The notes beneath the pieces are model-generated. The model searched no databases. It saw only the letters and a list, made by a program, of their open reading frames with translations, and was not told the DNA's origin. The position numbers were made by a program, and so were the translations under genes. This document shows, in pieces, positions 33,108 through 40,615 of a stretch of 64,000 nt of DNA (its first letter is position 1; each line of letters opens with the position of its first letter). Source of the stretch: Protofrankia sp963555925 (GTDB lineage: Bacteria > Actinomycetota > Actinomycetes > Frankiales > Frankiaceae); the NCBI GenBank assembly GCA_963555925.1, contig CAUVXJ010000044.1:1-64000 (forward strand), given 5' to 3'.

Positions 33108-33854
33108 GTGACCGACCGCTGGATCCACCTTGACGGCTGTGCCAACGCCCGCGACCTCGGCGACCTGCCTACGACGGCCGGTGGTTCGACCAGGCGCGGG
33201 CTCCTGATCCGCTGCGACACCGTACAGCAGCTCACGGTGGACGGCACGAACGTACTGATCAACGAGTTCGGTCTGCGCACCGTGTTGGACCTACGTACGC
33301 CGAAGGAGGCTGCGGTCGAGGGCCGCGGGCCGCTCGCGCAGACCGAGGTCGGCTACCACAACGTGGCGTTCATACCCGACTTCTATCGTGCGCCCGGTAA
33401 CCCCGAACACAAAGTGATCGTCGAACAGCGGTCCAAGCGGGAGGCGGTCGAACACTACCTAGAGTATCTGACCCGCCCCGGCAGCGTGGTCCCGAGCGCG
33501 CTGCGGCTGCTCACTCAGCCGGCTGAACTGCCGACGCTGTTCCACTGCGCAGCGGGCAAGGACCGCACCGGTGTGCTTGCCGCGCTCGTCCTGGACATCG
33601 TCGGAGTCCGGCGCGACGCGATCGTCGACGACTATGTGATGACCAACGAACGGCTACCACAGATCAAGACCCGGCTCAGCGCGATGGCGACCTACGGCCG
33701 GATCGCGCGCAGCGATATCGGTTGCCGTCCCGAGACCATGGTGACGTTCTTCGAAACCCTCGACCAGCGCTGGGGTGGCGCGGCCGGCTGGGCACTGGGT
33801 CACGGCATCACCCAGACGGAGCTGGATGTCCTGCGGAAGACGCTCGTCGACTGA
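33108..33854 (+). CDS. PTP-like tyrosine/lipid phosphatase (PtpB-type)
   Basis: A 248-aa phosphatase of the actinobacterial PtpB/SCO family. The P-loop is HCAAGKDRTG with catalytic Cys147 and Arg153; the Lys-Asp variant CAAGKDR is typical of the PtpB group that accepts both phosphotyrosine and phosphoinositides. The N-terminus (GCANARDLGDLPTTAGG) and the VLDLRTPKE motif also fit. GTG at 33108 follows a gaagggg site. Its in vivo substrate is unknown. Confidence 0.92.
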   Translation: MTDRWIHLDGCANARDLGDLPTTAGGSTRRGLLIRCDTVQQLTVDGTNVLINEFGLRTVLDLRTPKEAAVEGRGPLAQTEVGYHNVAFIPDFYRAPGNPEHKVIVEQRSKREAVEHYLEYLTRPGSVVPSALRLLTQPAELPTLFHCAAGKDRTGVLAALVLDIVGVRRDAIVDDYVMTNERLPQIKTRLSAMATYGRIARSDIGCRPETMVTFFETLDQRWGGAAGWALGHGITQTELDVLRKTLVD

Positions 33855-34183
33855 CGCCCCGCCTGACCCGATCTGATGCGATCTGATGCGATCTGACCCG
33901 ACAGATTTTCGAGGTTTGTACGCAGAAATCACCCTTATCGATCATACAAACCTCGAATAATCGCTTCAGTCGGCCGACGTCCGTCGGCCCGGTCGTCAGC
34001 CGCAGCCTCGGTATACGCCTACGGCGGACAGCGGATCGGGAAGGCCGGTTGCCACTCCTGTGTTGCTACGGCTGTAACTGTGTAATCGTTACGGGTGTCC
34101 AGGAGGCTGCAGGACGCGCGACCAGAGCCCGGATCGCGCGCCCGGTGGCACCAGGAGCGCGGGAGCCAGTTCGGGAGGCCGGG
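33855..34183. other. Intergenic region with a dispersed palindrome
   Basis: 329 bp without a supported gene. It begins with three copies of a tctgatgcga-like 10-mer (33871-33895). It then holds the 13-bp inverted repeat at 33908-33957 and ends in the promoter and ribosome site of the protease gene. Confidence 0.7.
33908..33957. repeat. Perfect 13-bp inverted repeat, copy 1 of a dispersed palindrome
   Basis: Arms ttcgaggtttgta (33908-33920) and its exact reverse complement (33945-33957) enclose a 24-base loop. The same 12-base core (ttcgaggtttgt) forms the arms of the palindrome at 43441-43502. Confidence 0.9.
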
Positions 34184-35134
34184 ATGACTGATCCATTGGA
34201 TGCCTACTCGCAGGTGGTGACACGGGTCGCTGCCGCCGTCTCACCGTCGGTCGCAAGCCTGCGGGTGCGGACCCGTCGCGGCGAGGGAGCCGGCTCCGCC
34301 GTCGTCTTCACCGATGACGGCTTCCTGCTCACCTCCGCTCACGTCATCGACGGTGGTCTGCCAGCCGGGGAAACGGGCGTCGGGGTGGGTACGGCGGAGT
34401 TCACCGACGGCACGGAGAGCCCGGTGGACGTGGTGGGCGCCGATCCGTTGTCCGACCTCGCCGTGCTCCGCGCCCGCGGCGCCACCCCGCCGCCGGCCAC
34501 CCTCGGCGACGCGGCCACACTCGTCGTCGGTCAACTGGTCGTCGCGGTGGGCAACCCGCTGGGCCTGACAGGCAGCGTCACCGCAGGAGTGGTCAGTGCG
34601 CTCGGTCGATCGCTCCCGACCCGGGCCGGCGCCACGGTCCGCATCATCGACGAGGTGATCCAGACCGACGCCGCCCTCAATCCGGGTAACTCCGGAGGCG
34701 CCCTGGCCGATGCGAACGCCCATGTCATCGGCGTGAACACCGCCGTCGCCGGAATCGGGCTCGGGCTCGCCGTTCCGGTCAACGCCACTACGCGCCGTAT
34801 CCTCGCTGCGCTCATGCGCGATGGCCGGGTGCGACGGGCCTACCTCGGGGTCGCCAGCGCCCGGGCACCGCTGCCGCCACGGCTGGCCGAGCGGTTCGGC
34901 CGCCGGCACGGGGTCCGGCTGGCTGAGGTTGTGGTAGACAGCCCGGCCGGGCAGGCCGGCCTGTTCACCGACGATCTGGTGCTCTCGGTCGCAGGGCAGC
35001 CGGTCGCCGCACCCGGGGACCTCCAGCGGCTCATGACTGAGGAGACCATCGGCAACCCGATCGAAGTGACCGTGTGGCGACGCGGCGCGCTCGTCGATGT
35101 CATCGTCGTCCCTCGGGAGCTGGCGCTCACCTGA
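34184..35134 (+). CDS. HtrA-like trypsin-fold serine protease with PDZ domain
   Basis: A 316-aa protein. The catalytic triad is visible as His53 (TSAHVI), Asp91 (SDLAVL) and Ser170 (NPGNSGGAL). A PDZ domain follows at about residues 220-310 (LGVASA..., VVVDSPAGQAGLFTDDLVLSVAGQP). Unlike most HtrA proteins it has no signal peptide or membrane anchor, so it is probably cytoplasmic. ATG at 34184 has a strong gggagg site, which excludes the longer frame upstream. Confidence 0.93.
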   Translation: MTDPLDAYSQVVTRVAAAVSPSVASLRVRTRRGEGAGSAVVFTDDGFLLTSAHVIDGGLPAGETGVGVGTAEFTDGTESPVDVVGADPLSDLAVLRARGATPPPATLGDAATLVVGQLVVAVGNPLGLTGSVTAGVVSALGRSLPTRAGATVRIIDEVIQTDAALNPGNSGGALADANAHVIGVNTAVAGIGLGLAVPVNATTRRILAALMRDGRVRRAYLGVASARAPLPPRLAERFGRRHGVRLAEVVVDSPAGQAGLFTDDLVLSVAGQPVAAPGDLQRLMTEETIGNPIEVTVWRRGALVDVIVVPRELALT

Positions 35135-35190
35135 CCGAGATCGCATCCGATCCCGAGGATCAATGTACGGGCGGGGCGCCATCACCTCGA

Positions 35191-35232
35191 CGCTCCGCCC
35201 GGCAACGCTCCGCCCGGCAACGCTCCGCCCGG
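35191..35232. repeat. 15-bp tandem repeat upstream of the MarR gene
   Basis: Two exact copies of cgctccgcccggcaa and a partial third (12 bases) end 24 bases before the regulator's start codon, within the expected promoter or operator. Confidence 0.9.
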
Positions 35233-35256
35233 TGCTGGCATCGTTACCATCTGGCA

Positions 35257-35793
35257 ATGACCGTGCCCGTGCGATCGACCAGCGGCCCGTCGTCCACCGG
35301 ACGCGGGCGCTACCCGACCCCCGCCGATGGCGGGGGTAGAAGCACCGGCCCGCACGACGACCACCTCGACCCGGTATTCGTGGCCACTCTGCGAACCTCG
35401 ATAACCAAGATCGCGCGATCGCAACGGGCCGAACGCCAACGGGACCCGCGGGCGTTGCCATTCAGCCTGATCTCAGCTCTTTCCACCCTGCAACGGAAGG
35501 GGCCGCTGACACCGACACAACTCGCCCGTCTCGAAGGCGTACGGAAACCATCGATGACACGGGCGCTGGCAACGCTGATCGAAGGGGGACTGGCGATCAA
35601 AGAAAACGACGAATACGACGGTCGCCAGTTCATCGTGCGGATTTCCGACAAAGGTCTCACCGCCGTTGCGGAGTCGCGGCGGGTCGTCGACGACTGGTAT
35701 TCCCGGCGTCTTTCCCAGCTGAGCCGGCAGGATCTGGCGGACCTCATGCGCGCCGGGGGCGCACTCGCGCGACTCGCCGACGAGACGAGCTAA
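35257..35793 (+). CDS. MarR-family transcriptional regulator
   Basis: A 178-aa regulator. The winged helix is at about residues 75-140 (PLTPTQLARLEGVRKPSMTRALATLIEGGLAI, DGRQFIVRISDKG). The first 45 residues are Ser/Gly/Pro-rich and probably disordered. ATG at 35257 lacks a ribosome site; a taccat box six bases upstream suggests a leaderless transcript. It lies just before the amidohydrolase gene and may regulate it or itself. The ligand is unknown. Confidence 0.88.
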   Translation: MTVPVRSTSGPSSTGRGRYPTPADGGGRSTGPHDDHLDPVFVATLRTSITKIARSQRAERQRDPRALPFSLISALSTLQRKGPLTPTQLARLEGVRKPSMTRALATLIEGGLAIKENDEYDGRQFIVRISDKGLTAVAESRRVVDDWYSRRLSQLSRQDLADLMRAGGALARLADETS

Positions 35794-35824
35794 GAGCGCC
35801 CGGCAACAGGGGAGTAGATCAAGG

Positions 35825-36640
35825 ATGATAACGATCATCGACGCATGGCTACAACATCCGACGCTGCGTTTCCTTCGGGACGACATGTTCGCATCGCTGC
35901 ACCGCTGGACAGGTGCGCAGAATACGACGGTGGCACCTCCGCTTGAGCACACGATCGCCGCGATGGACCAGGCTGGAGTCGGACGCGCGCTGATCTGTGC
36001 CTGGATCGGCCCGTGCGGGCCGCTGATCTCCAATGACGAGGTCGCTGGTTTTGTCGCCAGGTTCCCCGACCGGCTGACCGGGGTTGCGGCGGTCGACCTT
36101 CGCTACCCGGTCGCCGCCGTTCGGGAACTCCGGCGAGCCGTTCACGACCTGGGTCTGCGGGCACTGCGGGTTGTACCGTGGCTGTGGGCGCTACCTCCCA
36201 ACGACCGTCGTTACTACCCGCTGTTCGTCGAGTGCGTCGAGTTGGGGATCCCGTTCTGCACCCAGGTCGGCCACACCGGACCCCTGCGGACCTCGGAGAC
36301 GGGCCGGCCGATCCCCTACCTCGACGACGTGGCCCTGGAGTTTCCCGAACTGGTGATCGTCGGTGGGCACATCGGCCATCCGTGGACCACCGAGATGATC
36401 GCCCTGGCCTCGAAGTACCCGAACGTCCACATCGACACGTCCGCCTACGCCACCCACCGCTACCCGGCCGAGCTGGTCGAGTACATGCGCGGGCGCGGAC
36501 GCCGCAAAGTGCTGTTCGGTTCCAACTTCCCGATGATCACACCAGACCGGGCGCTGGGCGGCCTAGCCAGCCTCGACCTCGACCCGCAGGCACAGGAGCT
36601 GTTCCTGGCTGGCAACGCCCGACGGGTGTTCGCGATCTGA
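35825..36640 (+). CDS. Amidohydrolase-family protein lacking the N-terminal HxH
   Basis: A 271-aa protein of the amidohydrolase-2 (decarboxylase-like) TIM-barrel family. Usual members start with I-D-x-H-x-H; this one reads IIDAWLQHP, so only one of the two His is kept. Later ligands are present: the QVGHTGP His, GGHIGHPW and a final GSNFPM in place of GSDWP. With part of the metal site changed it may act without metal or have lost activity. It lies 31 bases after the MarR gene, likely co-transcribed. Confidence 0.85.
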   Translation: MITIIDAWLQHPTLRFLRDDMFASLHRWTGAQNTTVAPPLEHTIAAMDQAGVGRALICAWIGPCGPLISNDEVAGFVARFPDRLTGVAAVDLRYPVAAVRELRRAVHDLGLRALRVVPWLWALPPNDRRYYPLFVECVELGIPFCTQVGHTGPLRTSETGRPIPYLDDVALEFPELVIVGGHIGHPWTTEMIALASKYPNVHIDTSAYATHRYPAELVEYMRGRGRRKVLFGSNFPMITPDRALGGLASLDLDPQAQELFLAGNARRVFAI

Positions 36641-36745
36641 GAACGCCCGGCGATCTGGCGAAGATCAACTGGATATACCCTAATGTTCCGGAAACGGCTC
36701 GCTGTCGCCCTGGCATACGACCGGAGCTGGAACCCGCCCGGGCCC

Positions 36746-36778
36746 GACATGGGACCGACATGGGACCAACATGGGACC
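36746..36778. repeat. Three 11-bp tandem units upstream of the GT4 gene
   Basis: gacatgggacc, gacatgggacc and aacatgggacc follow one another. Each carries an ATG, which confuses start prediction for the glycosyltransferase. Confidence 0.9.
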
Positions 36779-36804
36779 GGTACGAAGCTATCGAGAGGAC
36801 ACCG

Positions 36805-38127
36805 TTGCGGATCGCGTTGCTGTCGTACCGCAGTCTCCCCACCTGCGGCGGTCAAGGCGTGTACGTCCGGCATCTCTCCCGCGAACTTGTCACGCTGGGT
36901 CATCAGGTCACGGTGCTGTCCGGGCCGCCCTACCCGCTGCTCGACCCCGGGGTCGGCCTGCGCACCCTGCCCAGTCTTGACCTCTACGCCACGTCCGACC
37001 CGTTCCGCTGGCCGTCCCCACGGGAGCTACGCACCGTCGCCGACATCGTCGAGTTCGGTCTGATGCGCACCGGCCAGTTCTCCGAGCCGCTGGCGTTCAG
37101 CATCCGGGCCGCTCGCGCCCTGGGGCCGGGTGCGGGCCGCCCACCCCACTTCGACATCGTCCATGACAACCAGGGCCTCGGTTACGGACTGCTCGCGCTG
37201 CGCCGGGCGCTGCGCCCGCACGGGGTTCCGGTGGTGGCGACCGTGCACCATCCGATCACGGTCGATCGGCGTATCGCGCTGGCGGCCGCGCCCGACCGCA
37301 GCGCGCGTATCGGCATCCGCCGCTGGTACTCCTTTCTGCCGATGCAGGCCCGGGTGGCACGCACCCTCGACGGCATCGTCGTCCCGTCCCAGAGCTCCGG
37401 GCAGGAGATCGTCACTGACATGGGGGTGGCGCCGGAGCTCATCCGCACCGTCCCGCTCGGTGTCGACTCAGACGTCTTCCGCCCAGCCGGCACCGGCACC
37501 GGCAGCGGCGCCTCGGCCACTACACCGACGCCCGGTCGCATCGTCGTCATCACCAGCGCGGACGTGCCGCTGAAGGGACTGGGAGTGTTGCTGGAGGCGC
37601 TGGCCAAGGTCCGCGTCGAACGCGCCGCCCACCTGGTGTGTGTCGGGATGGCCCGGCCTGGTGGCGCCACCGCGCGCCAGGTCGACGAGCTCGGCCTCAC
37701 CGATGTCGTGACATTCCACTCGAACCTCTCCGAAGCCGACCTGGTGAGGCTGTTACAGTCGGCGGAGCTCGCCGTGGTGCCGTCGCTGTATGAAGGCTTC
37801 AGCCTGCCTGCGGTTGAGGCGATGGCCGCTGGCGTGGCGCTGGTCACGACCACGGCCGGCGCGCTCCCGGAGGTGGTCGGGCCGGCTGGGCAGGCTGGCG
37901 AGCTCGTCGCTCCCGGGGACGCCGAGGCGCTGGCCGCCGCGATGGGACGGCTGCTCGACAATCCGAGGCTGCGAGCGCGGATGGGCGCCGCCGGGCGGAA
38001 GCGGGTTGAGGACCGGTTCTCCTGGCGGGCCGCGGCCAGCGCGACCGCGGCATGGTATTGCGACCGGATCGATGCGGTCCGGTCCGGACGCGATCACACG
38101 TCGGCGGCCAGCCCACGCCCATGTTGA
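36805..38127 (+). CDS. GT4-family glycosyltransferase
   Basis: About 440 aa, GT-B fold. The N-terminal acceptor domain begins LRIALLSYRSLPTCGGQGVYV. The C-terminal donor domain has SADVPLKGLGVLLEAL and the EX7E motif in YEGFSLPAVEAMAAG. I chose TTG at 36805 because gagagga precedes it by five bases and the protein then starts at the first beta strand; an in-frame ATG at 36760 lies in the 11-bp repeats and has no ribosome site. It overlaps the methyltransferase gene. The set GT4, methyltransferase, prenyltransferase-like and methyltransferase suggests lipid or glycan assembly. Confidence 0.9.
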   Translation: MRIALLSYRSLPTCGGQGVYVRHLSRELVTLGHQVTVLSGPPYPLLDPGVGLRTLPSLDLYATSDPFRWPSPRELRTVADIVEFGLMRTGQFSEPLAFSIRAARALGPGAGRPPHFDIVHDNQGLGYGLLALRRALRPHGVPVVATVHHPITVDRRIALAAAPDRSARIGIRRWYSFLPMQARVARTLDGIVVPSQSSGQEIVTDMGVAPELIRTVPLGVDSDVFRPAGTGTGSGASATTPTPGRIVVITSADVPLKGLGVLLEALAKVRVERAAHLVCVGMARPGGATARQVDELGLTDVVTFHSNLSEADLVRLLQSAELAVVPSLYEGFSLPAVEAMAAGVALVTTTAGALPEVVGPAGQAGELVAPGDAEALAAAMGRLLDNPRLRARMGAAGRKRVEDRFSWRAAASATAAWYCDRIDAVRSGRDHTSAASPRPC

Positions 38128-38852
38128 CGGTCGACTTCGACCGGTTCCCGGTCAGCGGGGGATGCCGCCTGCTCGATCTCGGCTGCGGCACGGGCAGACA
38201 CAGTTTTGAAGCGTTCCGGCGCGGGGCGGACGTGGTCGCGCTCGACCACGCGACGGCGGAGGTCACCGGCGTGCGGCAGCTGCTCACCGCGATGGCCGCC
38301 CACGAGCCGGTAGGACCGCAACCCAGGGCCGCCTGCGTGCGCGGGGACGCGCTGGCGCTGCCGTTCGCCGACGCGGCCTTCGACCGGGTCATCGCCGCGG
38401 AGGTCCTCGAACACATCCCGGACGATGTCGGCGCCATGGCCGAGCTTGCCCGCGTGCTGCGCCCGGGTGGGCTCGCCGCCGTCACCGTCCCCGCCTGGTT
38501 TCCCGAGAAGATCTGCTGGAGCCTTTCCAACGCCTACCACAGCGTGGAAGGCGGGCATATCCGCATCTATCGGAAACATGATCTACTGGACCGGCTGCGC
38601 GCCGCGGGGCTCGAACCCGTCGACGAGCACTCCGCCCATGCCCTGCACGCTCCGTACTGGTGGCTGCGCTGCCTGGTGGGGGTGCACAACGACGATCATC
38701 CCGCCACCCGGCTCTACCACCGAGTGCTGGTCTGGGACATGATGCGCCGACCCTGGCCCACCCGCGTCGCCGAACGGGTCCTCAACCCTCTGATCGGCAA
38801 AAGCGTCGTCCTGTACCTGCGCAAACCGGAGGTTTCGCGTGCGGCCGGCTGA
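38121..38852 (+). CDS. Class I SAM-dependent methyltransferase
   Basis: A 243-aa protein with motif I LLDLGCGTGRH, an acidic motif II (VVALDHA), GDALALPFADAAFDRVIAAEVLEHI and a late hydrophobic face (YWWLRCLVGVHNDD). This is typical of methyltransferase-11 enzymes acting on small molecules or lipids. ATG at 38121 overlaps the end of the GT4 gene by seven bases. It overlaps the next gene by 14 bases. Confidence 0.9.
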   Translation: MLTVDFDRFPVSGGCRLLDLGCGTGRHSFEAFRRGADVVALDHATAEVTGVRQLLTAMAAHEPVGPQPRAACVRGDALALPFADAAFDRVIAAEVLEHIPDDVGAMAELARVLRPGGLAAVTVPAWFPEKICWSLSNAYHSVEGGHIRIYRKHDLLDRLRAAGLEPVDEHSAHALHAPYWWLRCLVGVHNDDHPATRLYHRVLVWDMMRRPWPTRVAERVLNPLIGKSVVLYLRKPEVSRAAG

Positions 38853-39933
38853 ATCCACACCGTTGCTCACCCCGGCCGCGATCGCCGAGACCGCGGACAC
38901 CATCGCCGCCGTGCAGGAACCAGACGGCGCCATCCCCTGGTACCCGGGCGGGCACACCGACCCGTGGGATCATCTTGAGTGTGCGATGGCGCTGCGGATC
39001 GCCGGCCGGCCAGAGGCTGCGGACGCCGCCTGGGAGTGGATCAGCCGTACCCAGCGGGCCGACGGATCGTGGGCGACCAGCTATGTCGACGGCCAGATCA
39101 AGGACGACTTCGCCGACAGCAACCAGTGCGCGTACGTGGCGACCGCGGCCTGGCACACCTGGCTCGCCACCGGCGACCGCGCATTCCTGCACCGGATGTG
39201 GCCGGTCGTGCGGGCCGCACTCGACTTCGTCGTGGCCTTGCAGGCCCCCGGCGGCCAGATCTGGTGGGCCCGTTCGGCCAGCGGCGCCGCCTACCCCGAG
39301 GCGCTGCTCACCGGCTGCTCCAGCACCCTGCACAGTCTGCGCTGCGGCCTCGGTCTTGCCGCCGCAGTCGGCGAGACGCCGCCTCGCTGGGAGGCTGTCG
39401 CGGAGGCGCTGCGCCACGCCGTGAGCGACCATCCGGAGTGCTTCGCGGACAAGCGCCGCTGGTCCATGGACTGGTACTACCCGGTGATCGGCGGTGCGCT
39501 GCGCGGGTCGGCAGGCCGGGCCAGGCTGCGCAGCCGGTGGGACGAGTTCGTCGTCGCGGGGCTCGGCGCCCGGTGTGTGGCCGACCAGCCGTGGGTCACC
39601 GGTGCCGAAACCTGCGAGCTGGCGATCGCCCTGCACCTGGTCGGGGAGAGCCCGGCCGCGGCCACGCTGGTCCGCGACGTTCAACACCTGCGGCACGTCG
39701 ACGGCAGTTACTGGACGGGATGGCAGTTCGCGCAGAACGTGTACTGGCCGCAGGAGCAGAGCACGTGGACGGCCGCGGCGGTCCTGCTCGCCGTCGACAC
39801 CCTCACCGGTGGGGTCACCGAGGCCCTGTTCCGCGGCGACGATCTACCTGCGTGGCGACCGGCACCCGGCCACGAGTCAGACTGCGCTGGGTCAGACGGC
39901 GCGTTCGAGCACCCGCAACGATCCTGTGCATGA
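38839..39933 (+). CDS. Prenyltransferase/squalene-cyclase-like alpha-barrel protein
   Basis: A 364-aa protein with repeated helix pairs of the terpenoid-cyclase/prenyltransferase (alpha/alpha barrel) type. The motif QEPDGAIPWYPGG and RADGSWATS resemble QW repeats. No DXDD or DCTAE cyclase motif is seen, so it could equally be a six-hairpin glycosidase relative. It is usually annotated as prenyltransferase when it sits beside GT4 and methyltransferase genes. GTG at 38839 has a ggagg site. Its 3' end overlaps the convergent methyltransferase gene by 42 bases. Confidence 0.75.
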   Translation: MRPAESTPLLTPAAIAETADTIAAVQEPDGAIPWYPGGHTDPWDHLECAMALRIAGRPEAADAAWEWISRTQRADGSWATSYVDGQIKDDFADSNQCAYVATAAWHTWLATGDRAFLHRMWPVVRAALDFVVALQAPGGQIWWARSASGAAYPEALLTGCSSTLHSLRCGLGLAAAVGETPPRWEAVAEALRHAVSDHPECFADKRRWSMDWYYPVIGGALRGSAGRARLRSRWDEFVVAGLGARCVADQPWVTGAETCELAIALHLVGESPAAATLVRDVQHLRHVDGSYWTGWQFAQNVYWPQEQSTWTAAAVLLAVDTLTGGVTEALFRGDDLPAWRPAPGHESDCAGSDGAFEHPQRSCA

Positions 39934-40509
39934 CCGCTCGATGAAACCCTCCACCAGCGCCCGCTGGAAGACGCCGAAGGGCGCCTGACCGCCGTCCGCC
40001 GGGTCCGGGAAGACATCGTGGATGGCCAGCAGACCGCCTGGGGGAATGTGCCGTGCCCACGCGCCGTAGTCGGCCTCTGCCTGTTGGCGGGTGTGCCCAC
40101 CGTCCAGGAACAGCAGGCTGACCGGCGTCGTCCACCAGCGACCCACCGCCTCGGAGCGGCCGACGACCACCGTCACCACATCCGCCACCCCGGCCGTTTC
40201 CAGGGTGGCGCGCAGCGAGGGCAGGGTGTCGAGTCGACCGGTGCGGGGATCGACAAGGGAAGGATCATGATACTCCCAGCCCGGCTGGTTCTCCTCCGAG
40301 CCGCGGTGATGGTCGACGGTGACGACCGTCGCCGCGACCTGGCGCGCCGCCGCCGCCAGATACAGCGTCGACTTGCCGCAGTACGTGCCGATCTCGCAGA
40401 TCAGGCCGCCGGCGGGCACCATCGCCGCGGCGGTATACAGCGCGAGCCCCTCCCCCGGCGGCATGAAACCCGTCGCGGCTTGCGCCGCCTGCCGCAATGC
40501 ACCATCCAC
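39892..40509 (-). CDS. Class I SAM-dependent methyltransferase (cephalosporin hydroxylase/MT24-like)
   Basis: About 205 aa. Motif I is CEIGTYCGKSTLYLA, with VVTVDHHRGSEENQPGWEYHD and LLFLDGGHTRQQAEADY after it, as in methyltransferase-24 proteins. I chose GTG at 40509 because gggaggaa precedes it; a GTG at 40581 would begin inside the 17-bp repeats. It is convergent with the prenyltransferase-like gene and downstream of the large membrane protein. Confidence 0.85.
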   Translation of the reverse strand: MDGALRQAAQAATGFMPPGEGLALYTAAAMVPAGGLICEIGTYCGKSTLYLAAAARQVAATVVTVDHHRGSEENQPGWEYHDPSLVDPRTGRLDTLPSLRATLETAGVADVVTVVVGRSEAVGRWWTTPVSLLFLDGGHTRQQAEADYGAWARHIPPGGLLAIHDVFPDPADGGQAPFGVFQRALVEGFIERSCTGSLRVLERAV

Positions 40510-40547
40510 GCCGGTTCCTCCCAGCCGTTCCCGGACCGTCCTACCGA

Positions 40548-40615
40548 GATGCCGTAACCACAACGATGCCGTGACCACCACGATGCCGTAACGACGACGA
40601 TGCCGTCATGACCAG
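40548..40615. repeat. Four 17-bp tandem units between two minus-strand genes
   Basis: Four units of about 17 bases (gatgccgtaaccacaac and variants) run from the 3' end of the membrane-protein gene, across its stop codon at 40606, towards the methyltransferase start. Each unit offers a GTG/GTC on the minus strand. Confidence 0.85.
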
